64,000 nt of DNA from Aquabacterium sp. NJ1 (GTDB taxonomy: Bacteria; Pseudomonadota; Gammaproteobacteria; Burkholderiales; Burkholderiaceae_C), in assembly GCF_000768065.1 (NCBI RefSeq), contig NZ_JRKM01000001.1, positions 1,736,001 to 1,800,000 of the forward strand. The letters are read 5' to 3'. This document shows positions 1 to 8,300 of the stretch, one piece after another. The translations under genes and the position numbers were made by a program. The notes under the pieces were generated by a model, which worked only from the letters and a program-made list of their open reading frames with translations, did not search any database and was not told the DNA's origin. Each line of letters begins with the position of its first letter. The first letter of the stretch is position 1.

Positions 1-159
1 CACGACAACATCCGTTAATCGGATGGCGACAAACCCTTTTAGTAAAAACGGGCTGGCCGATCACCGAACGACACAACAACAAACCCGCCCCGCTTTTGAG
101 CGATTCGATCTCCCTCACGGGAACAAATCAAAAGCTGTCATTCAAAAATACAGCATTGA

Positions 160-205
160 TTGTGTATTCATGATTTACAACTCATAATGCGTATATCAAG
201 AATAC
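160..205 (+). promoter_or_regulatory. Putative hipBA promoter with inverted half-sites
   Basis: A -35-like TTGTGT (160-165) and a -10-like CATAAT (183-188) are separated by 17 bp. The half-sites GTATTC (164-169) and GAATAC (200-205) are inverted with respect to each other and flank the -10, as expected for HipB autorepression. The placement argues that the Met codons at 160 and 187 lie within the promoter and are not translation starts. The site is inferred from sequence only. Confidence 0.45.
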
Positions 206-219
206 AAACCCTGACCTGT

Positions 220-498
220 ATGCAAGCGTTTCCAGTTCGCAGTCCAGACCAGTTGCCGGCCCTGCTTCAATCGTTTCGCAAGGCCGCTGGCTTGACGCAA
301 GCCGAGACCGCGCTGCGCCTGGGGGTCACACAGCAAACCTATTCTGCGCTGGAGCGCCATGCCAGCAAGGTCAGCGCCGAGCGCCTGCTCCAGCTCCTCA
401 ACCTGCTCGGCGTGGAGTTGGTGCTGCATGCCAAGTCCACACCCCAACCCGGCGTCCGGGCGGCAGAGCCCTCGGCGGACAACGGTCCGGCTTGGTGA
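220..498 (+). CDS. hipB: HipB-like XRE-family antitoxin
   Basis: This is a small DNA-binding antitoxin that would bind and neutralise the downstream HipA kinase and repress the operon. A Cro/C1-type helix-turn-helix spans roughly residues 18-70, with the core GLTQAETALRLGVTQQTYSALE split over helices 2 and 3. From the Met at 220 the protein has 92 aa, close to E. coli HipB. The frame is open back to 160, but those upstream Met codons fall in the probable promoter. No good ribosome binding site is visible, so the transcript may be nearly leaderless. The gene lies 9 bp before hipA. The family call is firm; the start is less so. Confidence 0.85.
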   Translation: MQAFPVRSPDQLPALLQSFRKAAGLTQAETALRLGVTQQTYSALERHASKVSAERLLQLLNLLGVELVLHAKSTPQPGVRAAEPSADNGPAW

Positions 499-507
499 AG
501 TAACGCC

Positions 508-1851
508 ATGGGAAGACGCGCTCACACCCGAGCCTTGGGCCTGTGGATGAACGGTGTCCGTGTGGGCACCTGGCGCATGGCGCCACACAGCCCGGACACC
601 TTGCAGTACGACCCGAGCTGGGTGCAAAGCCGCGAAGGTCGGCCACTGTCCCTGTCGCTGCCCTTCACGCCTGGCAATGCCCCGCATCGGGGCGAGCGCG
701 TGCGCCACTATTTCGACAACCTGCTGCCTGACAGCCCGGACATCCGCACGCGCCTGGCTCGCCGTTATCAGGCCCACTCTGCAAACGCCTTTGATCTGCT
801 GGCACAAGCCGGACAGGACTGTGTCGGGGCACTGCAGATCCTGCCCAACGATGCCAGCCCAGGCGCCGCTTCCGTGCAAGCACGCCCGCTGAGCGTCAGC
901 GAAGTGGCCGATGTCTTGCGACACGCCACCGCAGCCACAACCCCGGGCTTCATGGAGAACGACGACGTCCGCATCTCGATCGCCGGCGCACAGGAGAAGA
1001 CCGCCCTGCTCCGGCTGGACGACCGATGGTGCATGCCGCAAGGTGCCACACCCACCACCCACATCCTCAAGCTGCCACTGGGTCTGGTCGGCGGCATGGG
1101 CCTGGACCTGCGTGAATCGGTCGAGAACGAGTGGCTCTGCGCGCAGATCCTGGCCGCTTATAACCTGCCGATAGCCCAATGCGAGCCGGTGCAATTCGAT
1201 GGCGTGAAAGCGCTGGCCGTGGCGCGCTTTGACCGCATGTGGTGGACCGCTGCCGATGGCGAGCGACATCTCATCCGCTTGCCGCAGGAAGACTTGTGCC
1301 AGGCGACCGCCACAGCCCCCGATCTGAAGTACGAAGCGCAAGGCGGCCCAGGCATCGACCGCATCATGTCGGTGTTGGCCGGGTCAATGACACCCGAGCA
1401 GGACAAGCGCACCTTTTTCATGGCCCAGGTGCTGTTCTGGATGCTGTGTGCACCCGACGGTCATGCCAAGAATTTCAGCCTGTTCATCCGGCCTGGTGGG
1501 CGCTACCAGCTCACCCCTCTGTACGACGTGATCTCGGCTTACCCCATCCTGGGCCATGGTCCCAACCAGATCTCGCCGTTCAAAGTCAAACTGGCCATGG
1601 CGGTGCGCGGCAAGAACGCACACTGGAAGATGAACGACATCCAGCGGCGACATTGGGTGGCCATGGGTACACGACACGGTGTGATCACGGCAGATGGCCA
1701 AGCTGTCGAAGCGCTGCTGGAAGATCTCGTCGCACGCACGCCAGCGGTCATCCATGAAGTCAGGCGCCAACTGCCTGCGGGCTTCCCCAGGCAGTTGGCC
1801 GACAGCATTCTGCTCGGACTCGCGGATGCGTCCGAGCGGCTTGGCGGCTGA
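508..1851 (+). CDS. hipA: HipA serine/threonine kinase toxin
   Basis: HipA toxins of the E. coli type phosphorylate glutamyl-tRNA synthetase, which triggers the stringent response and persistence. The 447 aa align closely with K-12 HipA as I remember it. The N-terminal HipA_1 domain covers residues 1-110. The G-loop is ISIAGAQEK (156-164), whose Ser157 matches the autophosphorylated serine. Further motifs are RLPQEDLCQ (257-265), the catalytic DGHAKN (Asp317, Asn322) and the metal-binding Asp340 in LYD. All catalytic residues are present, so the kinase should be active. It is co-transcribed with hipB. Its 3' end is 75 bp from the 3' end of a tRNA-Arg gene on the other strand. Confidence 0.95.
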   Translation: MGRRAHTRALGLWMNGVRVGTWRMAPHSPDTLQYDPSWVQSREGRPLSLSLPFTPGNAPHRGERVRHYFDNLLPDSPDIRTRLARRYQAHSANAFDLLAQAGQDCVGALQILPNDASPGAASVQARPLSVSEVADVLRHATAATTPGFMENDDVRISIAGAQEKTALLRLDDRWCMPQGATPTTHILKLPLGLVGGMGLDLRESVENEWLCAQILAAYNLPIAQCEPVQFDGVKALAVARFDRMWWTAADGERHLIRLPQEDLCQATATAPDLKYEAQGGPGIDRIMSVLAGSMTPEQDKRTFFMAQVLFWMLCAPDGHAKNFSLFIRPGGRYQLTPLYDVISAYPILGHGPNQISPFKVKLAMAVRGKNAHWKMNDIQRRHWVAMGTRHGVITADGQAVEALLEDLVARTPAVIHEVRRQLPAGFPRQLADSILLGLADASERLGG

Positions 1852-1926
1852 AAGGCTTGCCGATCATGGCACCCGGACAACAAAAAACCCGATGCGCTTC
1901 TGGCGACATCGAGTTCATGCAGGTGG

Positions 1927-2002
1927 TGGCGCGCCCGGCTGGGATCGAACCAGCAACCCCTGCCTTCGGAGGGCAGTACTCTATCCATTGAGCTACGGGC
2001 GC
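1927..2002 (-). tRNA. tRNA-Arg (anticodon CCG)
   Basis: The 76-nt cloverleaf includes an encoded CCA (1927-1929). The acceptor stem is GCGCCCG/CGGGCGC, the anticodon stem is CTGCC/GGCAG, and the loop CTCCGAA gives anticodon CCG. The T-arm has the GGTTCGATCC motif. It would read the CGG codon. Confidence 0.96.
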
Positions 2003-2022
2003 AGCAATGCCGGATTCTAGCA

Positions 2023-2031
2023 GTCAGCCAG
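2023..2031 (-). promoter_or_regulatory. Putative extended -10 of the tRNA-Arg gene
   Basis: On the minus strand, TGC followed by TAGAAT forms an extended -10 element about 20 nt upstream of the mature tRNA 5' end. No convincing -35 is present at 17 bp. Confidence 0.35.
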
Positions 2032-2142
2032 ACGGGCAATTTCCGGGATGGCGTATACACGACTTATAATTGCCCTTTCGCCGGGCCGGATACCCGCTAT
2101 CCGCCCCACGCCACGCCACAACCAGCGCCTCCTGAACACCCC

Positions 2143-2679
2143 ATGAGCCAAGCGCCCCAATCCCAAGAGTCCGGTCACCACCAAGGCCCGATCAGCACCC
2201 CTCAGCAACTGATTGCTGCCGTGCTGGCCGCGTTCATCATCCCGGTGGTCATCATCGTGTTGCTGGTGAACTATGTGTCGTCCAACAACAGCTCGGCGGC
2301 AGGCAGCGAGGCGCTGAGCGCCCAGGCGGTGTCGCAGCGCATCATGCCCGTGGGCACGGTGGAGATCAAAGTGGCGTCGGCCAATGCCGGCCCGCGCTCG
2401 GGTGAAGAGGTCTACAAGGCCCAATGTACGAACTGCCACGCTGCAGGCATGCTCAATGCACCCAAGTTTGGTGACGCGGGTGCCTGGGGCCCTCGCATCG
2501 CCAAGGGTGAAACCCTCCTGCTGGAACACGCTTTGAAGGGTTTCAACGCCATGCCTGCTCAAGGTGGCGGTGATTTCTCTGATCTGGAAGTGCACCGCGG
2601 CATGGTCTACATGGCCAACGCCGGTGGCGCCAAGTTCACCGAGCCTGCTGCACCGGCTGCCGCTGCATCGGCCCCCTGA
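2143..2679 (+). CDS. Membrane-anchored class I cytochrome c (c5-like)
   Basis: This 178-aa protein would be an electron carrier facing the periplasm. One uncleaved transmembrane helix (about residues 23-44) precedes an Ala/Ser-rich linker. A single haem domain follows with CTNCH at 95-99 and a probable axial Met in the segment FNAMPAQGG (Met137). The C-terminus is Ala/Pro-rich. TATAAT at 2065-2070 is a likely -10, and a strong terminator follows, so the gene appears monocistronic. The partner oxidase or reductase is not in the window. Confidence 0.9.
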   Translation: MSQAPQSQESGHHQGPISTPQQLIAAVLAAFIIPVVIIVLLVNYVSSNNSSAAGSEALSAQAVSQRIMPVGTVEIKVASANAGPRSGEEVYKAQCTNCHAAGMLNAPKFGDAGAWGPRIAKGETLLLEHALKGFNAMPAQGGGDFSDLEVHRGMVYMANAGGAKFTEPAAPAAAASAP

Positions 2680-2700
2680 TACGGCTGATCGCCCAACGCA

Positions 2701-2728
2701 AAACCGGCTCCTGCGAGCCGGTTTTTTT
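2701..2728 (+). terminator. Rho-independent terminator after the cytochrome gene
   Basis: The 10-bp inverted repeat AAACCGGCTC/GAGCCGGTTT has a 4-nt loop and runs into a T tract. Confidence 0.9.
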
Positions 2729-2745
2729 ATGCCCGCCTTGCCCTT

Positions 2746-3297
2746 TCAGGCACGGGATGCAGGCTGCGGGTCGAGCGCATAGTGGAAGCGCCCGGGCATC
2801 TCGGCAAAGGGCAGTTCTTGAGGCACCCAGGCCCCAGCCTCCACGGCATCGGCCGCTGCATCCATGTCCATGGAGCGCACCACGCCAAAGCCCTTGTCCG
2901 TGTCCAGGAAGAGGCGGCCATGTTCGTCCAGCCAGCACGATTGGACCTGTTCCACCACTTGCCCCGTGTGGGTCTCGATCAGGTAGGTAGCCTGCGCGCC
3001 CTCACCCACCTTGCGCACCAGCAGCACGAAGGGTGAGGCCTCCAGTTGCAGGTAGACGCGCTGCGGGCCGTTCTGGAAGAACCAGGCACCGCGATCGTCA
3101 TGGTCGTAGTTGCGGTGGATGAATTCCTTGAGCTTGTCGTGGTTGACGCGGCTGCCCTTGACCTGCGGGAAGGGCCCGGCGGCCTGGGTGGCCTCGTCAC
3201 GCATGTACCAGTCACCACGCGCATCCAGCGCCAGCCAGCCGTAGCAGTCGGGCACGTTGGGCCACTTCTTCAAAGCGGCTTTGACGATGTCGTCCAT
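2746..3297 (-). CDS. Conserved betaproteobacterial protein of unknown function
   Basis: This 183-aa soluble protein has no signal peptide or membrane segment. It starts MDDIVKAALKKWPNVP and is rich in aromatic and charged residues (YGWLALDARGDWYMRD). I believe it belongs to the DUF family often called DUF2946/PF11161, found next to YheT-type hydrolase genes in Burkholderiales, but that label is from memory. It ends a minus-strand run with the hydrolase at 3316, 18 bp away. No function is claimed. Confidence 0.7.
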   Translation of the reverse strand: MDDIVKAALKKWPNVPDCYGWLALDARGDWYMRDEATQAAGPFPQVKGSRVNHDKLKEFIHRNYDHDDRGAWFFQNGPQRVYLQLEASPFVLLVRKVGEGAQATYLIETHTGQVVEQVQSCWLDEHGRLFLDTDKGFGVVRSMDMDAAADAVEAGAWVPQELPFAEMPGRFHYALDPQPASRA

Positions 3298-3315
3298 GAT
3301 CGGTCCTCAGTCAGC

Positions 3316-4353
3316 TCAGAGTTGTTGTGACAGCCATTGGCCCACGGCCTGGGGCAGGTCGGCCACATGGCCGGGGAAACGCCCCGCCGGAAAGCCCACG
3401 TGCCCGCCTTCGTGCGGTTGCCACAGCGTCACGGCCGGGCCCACCTCGCCTTTCGTGGGCAGGCAGGACGCAGGCACGAAGGGGTCGTTGCGGGCGTTGA
3501 GCACCAACGCAGGGACGTCTCGCATGTGGCGCAGGCCGGGCTTGGCCGAGCACTTTGCCCAGTAGTCCTCGGTGCTGGCAAAGCCGTGCAAGGGCGCAGT
3601 GAAAGCATTGTCGTACTCGTACAGATCCCTGGATGCGCGCAGGGCGGCTTCATTGAACAAGCCGGGGAACTGCTTGAGCTTGGCCAGGGCCTTGGGCTTC
3701 ATCGTGTTGAGGAACATGCGGGTGTAAACCTGCCGGTTGAAGCCCCGGCCAATCGCATGCCCTGCGGCGGCCAGGTCAATGGGCGAGGAGATGGCCACCA
3801 CGGCCCGCACGACGCGGCTGGCATCGGCGCCCTCCTCTTGCGCCCAGCGCAGCAAGGCATTGCCACCCAAGGAGACACCCACGGCCAGCACGGGGCCATC
3901 GTGGCCCAGCGCGAGGCGGCGCAGGATCCAGTTGATCTCGGCGTGGTCGCCCGAGTGGTAGGCGCGCGGGCCGCGGTTCAACTCGCCCGAGCAGCCCCTG
4001 AAGTGCGGCACGACGTAGTCCCAGCCCTGCGCGTGGGCCCAGTGTGCAAAGGCGCGGGCGTAATGGCTTTGTGACGAACCCTCCAGCCCATGGAAGAGGG
4101 CGAGCAAGGGGCGGCCCTCGCCGCTGGGCTGGGCATCAACCTGTGGGAGGGCCTGTGTGGGAGTGGGTGCCGCGGGCCGGAAGTCCACGTCGATGAAGTC
4201 GCCATCGGGGGTGTCCCAGCGTTCGCGCCGGTAGGCCACGGGCACGTTGCCATGGTCCACGTGCGCACGGCTGTACAGCGCAGGCCAGATGGTCTGGGCG
4301 TTGCCAGCCAAGGGCCCATGCCCGGCCAGCCAGCGTGGGGCACGGTACTGCAT
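3316..4353 (-). CDS. YheT-family alpha/beta hydrolase
   Basis: This 345-aa cytosolic hydrolase belongs to the YheT/ABHD1-3 group, esterases of uncertain natural substrate. The start chosen is MQYRAPRW at 4353; a longer frame reaches 4470 but runs into the upstream gene. Visible motifs are an oxyanion-hole segment LLALFHGLEGSS, the nucleophile elbow GVSLGG, the acid in LNARNDPF, and the catalytic His in HEGGHVGF near the C-terminus. The gene lies 7 bp after the NTF2-like gene, so the two are probably co-transcribed with the DUF gene downstream. Confidence 0.88.
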   Translation of the reverse strand: MQYRAPRWLAGHGPLAGNAQTIWPALYSRAHVDHGNVPVAYRRERWDTPDGDFIDVDFRPAAPTPTQALPQVDAQPSGEGRPLLALFHGLEGSSQSHYARAFAHWAHAQGWDYVVPHFRGCSGELNRGPRAYHSGDHAEINWILRRLALGHDGPVLAVGVSLGGNALLRWAQEEGADASRVVRAVVAISSPIDLAAAGHAIGRGFNRQVYTRMFLNTMKPKALAKLKQFPGLFNEAALRASRDLYEYDNAFTAPLHGFASTEDYWAKCSAKPGLRHMRDVPALVLNARNDPFVPASCLPTKGEVGPAVTLWQPHEGGHVGFPAGRFPGHVADLPQAVGQWLSQQL

Positions 4354-4360
4354 CGTGGTG

Positions 4361-4819
4361 TCAGTGCAAGGTGGTGCGGGGCTCGGTGATGTCAGGCAGG
4401 TCTTGCGGCAGGCCAGCGCTGGCATGGTGCGCCACCATGCGCCAGCCCATGGCCGTACGCAGGAACACATTGGTGGCGATCACATAGGCTGTCTCCAGGC
4501 CACGCTCGGTCATGGCCTGCACCTTCTCGGTCACGTGGTGCACGGCGCACACGGCGGATTCCATACGGCGTACATGGTGCACCTGCACATGCACCGGCCC
4601 GTTGACGAACACCGCTTCAAAAGCAGCACGCACGGCCACGGTGCCGACCACGCGCGGGCCGCCGGGATGCACGCAGGCGATCTCTTCATCATCGGCCCAG
4701 ACGGACATCATCTTGTCCAGATCGCCTTGCTGCATGGCCTCGTAGAAGGAGGCTTCGGTCTCGTCGGCCGTGCTCATCAGGGCTGCCTGGGAGACTTTGC
4801 GGGCACGCGGGTCGCTCAT
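4361..4819 (-). CDS. NTF2-like/SnoaL-type protein
   Basis: This 152-aa protein has the single-domain SnoaL/NTF2 cone fold signature: a leading helix (TEASFYEAMQQGDLDKMMSVW), then strands with an acidic pocket segment (DDEEIACVHPGG) and a C-terminal strand pair (TNVFLRTAMGWRMVAHHAS). Family members are small-molecule isomerases or binding proteins with few conserved catalytic residues, so the substrate cannot be inferred. A second possible start is Met15. It is followed directly by the YheT hydrolase gene. Confidence 0.8.
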   Translation of the reverse strand: MSDPRARKVSQAALMSTADETEASFYEAMQQGDLDKMMSVWADDEEIACVHPGGPRVVGTVAVRAAFEAVFVNGPVHVQVHHVRRMESAVCAVHHVTEKVQAMTERGLETAYVIATNVFLRTAMGWRMVAHHASAGLPQDLPDITEPRTTLH

Positions 4820-4849
4820 GGTCGAATCCTGCCGAAATGAAGGAGCTTG

Positions 4850-5734
4850 CTACTTGAAGACGACGGTCTTGTGACCGTTCATCAGCACGCGGTGTTCGGT
4901 GTGCCACTTCACGGCACGGGCCAGGACCACGCACTCCACGTCGCGGCCCACGGCGGTGAAATCTTCGGGGCTCAAGGTGTGGTCCACACGCTCGACATCC
5001 TGCTCGATGATGGGGCCTTCGTCCAGATCCGCCGTCACGTAATGGGCGGTGGCACCGATCAGCTTCACGCCGCGGTCATGCGCCTGGTAGTAAGGCTTGG
5101 CGCCCTTGAAGCTGGGCAGGAAGCTGTGGTGGATGTTGATGGCCCGGCCCTTGAGGAAGGCGCAGAACTCGGGGCTGAGGATCTGCATGTAGCGGGCCAG
5201 CACGACCAGGTCGATGCCTTCGCGCTCGACCAGCGCCTCCACCTGCTGCTCCTGGGCACGCTTGACCTCGGCGCCAGAGCCCGTGGGCAGCGGCAGGTGG
5301 TGGAAGGGAATGCCGTAGCTGGCGGCCAGTTCGGCATAGTCCGGGTGGTTGGACACGATGGCCGGGATGTCGATGGGCAACCAGCCCGAGCGCCAGCGGA
5401 ACAGCAGGTCATTGAAACAGTGGCCGTGCTTGCTGACCATGATCAGCACGCGGGGCTTGCGGGCCAGCGCATGGATCTGGGCCGTCATGGCGAACTGCTG
5501 GCGCACATGGCCAAACAGCTTGTCCAGCGTCTTGATGTCGGCCAGGTGCTCAGGCGCGGCGAAGTGCACGCGCATGAAGAACAGGCCGGTGGAGTCCTCG
5601 CTTTGAACGTCGCCAAACTGCTGCGAGTCGATGATGTTGCAGCCTGCCTGGTACAGCAGGCCGGACACGGCGTGAACGATGCCTTTGGTGTCCACGCAGG
5701 ACAAGGTCAGGACGAATTCTTGCGAGGTTTTCAT
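4850..5734 (-). CDS. purU: Formyltetrahydrofolate deformylase
   Basis: PurU hydrolyses 10-formyl-THF to formate and THF, balancing one-carbon pools and supplying formate for PurT. The 294-aa length is normal. An N-terminal ACT domain (about 5-85, FVLTLSCVDTKGIVHAVSG) precedes the formyltransferase domain. That domain carries the catalytic region INIHHSFLPSFKGAKPY and the downstream Asp in DLDEGPIIEQD. It is on the same strand as the following NTF2/YheT genes, 30 bp away. Confidence 0.96.
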   Translation of the reverse strand: MKTSQEFVLTLSCVDTKGIVHAVSGLLYQAGCNIIDSQQFGDVQSEDSTGLFFMRVHFAAPEHLADIKTLDKLFGHVRQQFAMTAQIHALARKPRVLIMVSKHGHCFNDLLFRWRSGWLPIDIPAIVSNHPDYAELAASYGIPFHHLPLPTGSGAEVKRAQEQQVEALVEREGIDLVVLARYMQILSPEFCAFLKGRAINIHHSFLPSFKGAKPYYQAHDRGVKLIGATAHYVTADLDEGPIIEQDVERVDHTLSPEDFTAVGRDVECVVLARAVKWHTEHRVLMNGHKTVVFK

Positions 5735-5831
5735 GATGGGCCCGATTGTAGGCGGCCATCATGAAAAACGCGCCCCGGAACGAACAAGCCCGGCACATGG
5801 CCGGGCTTGCGCAAGGTGAACGCGACGCAGC

Positions 5832-6053
5832 TCAGTGGCCGTGGCCGATGTGCTCGCCTTCCTTGACCTTGTAGACGGTGCCACAGTAGGGGCACTGGCC
5901 TTCGCCGGAATGGGCCACGTCGATGTAGACGCGGGGGTGGTGGCTCCACATCGGCATCTTCGGGTTCGGGCAGAAGACCACGCCGGGGCCTTGCACGTCG
6001 GCCGCCGTCACTTCCACCACAGACTTGGCTTTTTGCGTATTGCTCATGGCCAT
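5832..6053 (-). CDS. CHCC zinc-finger protein
   Basis: This 73-aa protein carries a CHCC zinc-binding set: Cys28, His38 or His39, Cys54 and Cys57 (QCPYCGTVY). It matches the zf-CHCC family related to the NDUFS6/Lpd subunit domain; in bacteria the role is not settled. It begins 10 bp after the ilvE stop, an arrangement usual in Burkholderiales, and is probably translated from the same mRNA. Confidence 0.88.
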   Translation of the reverse strand: MAMSNTQKAKSVVEVTAADVQGPGVVFCPNPKMPMWSHHPRVYIDVAHSGEGQCPYCGTVYKVKEGEHIGHGH

Positions 6054-6063
6054 GCCCTCTCGA

Positions 6064-6987
6064 TCAGACCTTGGTCAGCCACTCGGCGTACTTGGGGTTG
6101 CGGCCGTTGACGATGTCAAAGAACGCCGTCTGGATCTTCTCGGTGATGGGGCCACGCGAGCCGATGCCGATCTGGACGCGGTCCAGTTCGCGGATCGGGG
6201 TCACTTCGGCGGCGGTACCGGTGAAGAAGGCTTCATCACAGATGTAGACCTCGTCGCGGGTGATGCGCTTTTCCTTGATCTCCAGGCCCAGGTCCTTGGC
6301 GATCGCGAAAATGGTGTTGCGGGTGATGCCGTTCAGGGCGCCAGCCGACAGGTCGGGCGTGTAGATCACGCCGTTCTTGATGATGAACAGGTTCTCGCCG
6401 GCGCCTTCGGACACGAAACCGGCGCTGTCAAGCAGCATGGCTTCGTCGTAGCCGTCATCCGTGGCTTCCATATTGGCCAGGATGGAGTTGGTGTAGTTGC
6501 TCACAGCCTTGGCCTGCGTCATCGTGATGTTGACGTGGTGGCGCGTGTAGCTGGAGGTCTTGACGCGGATGCCGCGCTTCATGCCCTCTTCGCCCAGGTA
6601 GGCGCCCCAGGTCCAGGCGGCGACCATGACGTGCACCTTGGCACCCTTGGGGCTCACACCCAGCTTTTCAGAGCCCAGCCACACCAGGGGGCGGATGTAG
6701 CCGCTTTCCAGGTTGTTGGCCTTGACCACGTCCAGCTGCGCCTGGCTGATCTGCTCTGGCGTGAAGGGCATGGGCATGCGCAGGATCTTGGCGCTGTTGA
6801 ACAGGCGCTCGGTGTGCTCGCGCAGGCGGAAGATCGCCGTGCCGTTGACCGTGTTGTAGGCGCGCACGCCTTCGAAAGCGCCGCAACCGTAGTGCAGCGT
6901 GTGGGTCAGCACGTGGATCTTGGCGTCACGCCATTCCACCATCTGGCCATCCATCCAGATCTTGCCGTCGCGATCGTCCATCGACAT
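6064..6987 (-). CDS. ilvE: Branched-chain amino acid aminotransferase
   Basis: This PLP enzyme exchanges amino groups between glutamate and the 2-oxo acids of Leu, Ile and Val. From the ATG at 6987 it has 307 aa. That start is preceded by AGAGGA at good spacing, so the in-frame codon at 7002 is not preferred. The class IV aminotransferase features seen are the early DGKIWMDGQMVEW strand, the PLP lysine in QAKAVSNYTNS, and the cofactor phosphate loop LNGITRNTI. The zinc-finger gene follows. Confidence 0.96.
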   Translation of the reverse strand: MSMDDRDGKIWMDGQMVEWRDAKIHVLTHTLHYGCGAFEGVRAYNTVNGTAIFRLREHTERLFNSAKILRMPMPFTPEQISQAQLDVVKANNLESGYIRPLVWLGSEKLGVSPKGAKVHVMVAAWTWGAYLGEEGMKRGIRVKTSSYTRHHVNITMTQAKAVSNYTNSILANMEATDDGYDEAMLLDSAGFVSEGAGENLFIIKNGVIYTPDLSAGALNGITRNTIFAIAKDLGLEIKEKRITRDEVYICDEAFFTGTAAEVTPIRELDRVQIGIGSRGPITEKIQTAFFDIVNGRNPKYAEWLTKV

Positions 6988-7093
6988 GGGAAATCCTCTC
7001 AAAGGGGTGCGCCGCCCCGGAGAAACATCCGAAACGGGGGCTCATCGAACCTTAGATTGTAGCGCGGTGGCAGGCCCGCTTCCCGGACACCCC

Positions 7094-8290
7094 CTAGGCT
7101 GGCCGGGCCACCAGGCGTGCGGTGTGCCGCGCAATCATCAGCTCTTCATTGGTCGGGATGACCCAGGCGGCCACGCGGCTGTCCGCTTTGCTGATGCGCA
7201 GGGCCTGGCCGTCGGCCACCGGCAGCAGATTGGCAGCGTCGTCCAGCTCGACACCCAGCCAGGCCGCGTCACGCAGGACCCGCTCGCGGATCGGCGCGGC
7301 GTGCTCGCCAATACCGGCCGTGAACACGATGGCATCCAGGCCCCCCAGGGCCGCGCTCAACGAGCCCAGCTCGCGGCCGATGCGGTACACGTACAAATCG
7401 ACCGCCTCCCGGGCTCTGGCGCTGTCGCTCTCCAGCAGGGTGCGCATGTCGGACGACAAGCCCGATACGCCCAACAAGCCCGATTCGCTGTAGAGCAGGT
7501 GCTCGATCTGGCGGGCGTTCAGGCCGCGCTCGTCCATCAGCCACAGCAGGACGCCCGCATCGATGCTGCCGCAGCGCGTGCCCATGGGCAGGCCGTCCAG
7601 CGCGGTGAAGCCCATCGAGCTGGCGATGCTGCGCCCCGCTTGCAAGGCGCACATGCTGGCGCCATTGCCCAGGTGCATGACCACGGTGCGGCCTTTGGCA
7701 GCGTGCGCATCGACATGCGGCAAGCGCGAGGCGATGTACTCGTAAGACAAACCGTGGAAGCCATAACGGCGCACGCCGGCCTCGTGCAGTTCGTAAGGCA
7801 GGGCAAAGCGCACGGCCACCTCGGGGTTGCCGGCGTGAAAGGCCGTGTCGAAACAGGCCACCTGCGGCAGATGCGGGGCCAGCTTGTGCAAGGCCGCCAC
7901 GGGCGACAGGTTGTGCGGCTCGTGCAGCGGCGCCAGCGGGATCAACGTGTGCAGTTCGGCCAGCACCGCCTCATTCAACAACACCGGCTCATGGAAATGC
8001 ACGCCGCCATGCACGATGCGGTGCCCCACCGCCACCAGGTGGTGGCCTTGCAGATGCGGCGGCAAGGCCTGCAGCAGGTAGGCCAGCGCGGCCTCATGGT
8101 CCATGTGTGCATCGGGCGCCCAGCGCTGCTCCAGCAGCACGTGGCCATCGTGGGCCTTGGCGATGGCGTGTGCACCATTGCCCAGGCCCTCCACCTGCCC
8201 ATGCAGCAGCGGCTTGAAGGCCTTGGAGGTGAAGACAGAAAACTTCAGGCTGGACGAGCCCGCGTTGACAACGGCAATCGCATCGGTCAT
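7094..8290 (-). CDS. ackA: Acetate kinase
   Basis: AckA interconverts acetate plus ATP and acetyl phosphate plus ADP. The 398-aa protein starts MTDAIAVVNAGSSSLKFS, the ASKHA-fold phosphate-1 loop. Later motifs are VGHRIVHGG, the phosphate-binding HLGNGAS, and GIGEHAAPIRERV near the C-terminus. The open frame extends to 8389, but the family N-terminus fixes the start at 8290. It lies 10 bp after the phosphotransacetylase fusion gene, forming a Pta-AckA unit. Confidence 0.96.
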   Translation of the reverse strand: MTDAIAVVNAGSSSLKFSVFTSKAFKPLLHGQVEGLGNGAHAIAKAHDGHVLLEQRWAPDAHMDHEAALAYLLQALPPHLQGHHLVAVGHRIVHGGVHFHEPVLLNEAVLAELHTLIPLAPLHEPHNLSPVAALHKLAPHLPQVACFDTAFHAGNPEVAVRFALPYELHEAGVRRYGFHGLSYEYIASRLPHVDAHAAKGRTVVMHLGNGASMCALQAGRSIASSMGFTALDGLPMGTRCGSIDAGVLLWLMDERGLNARQIEHLLYSESGLLGVSGLSSDMRTLLESDSARAREAVDLYVYRIGRELGSLSAALGGLDAIVFTAGIGEHAAPIRERVLRDAAWLGVELDDAANLLPVADGQALRISKADSRVAAWVIPTNEELMIARHTARLVARPA

Positions 8291-8300
8291 GGGCGCGGCC

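Noticed and set aside
3316-4470. Extended start of the YheT hydrolase at 4470
   Set aside because: The extra 39 residues lie inside the NTF2-like gene and do not resemble the family; the Met at 4353 fits the known N-terminus.
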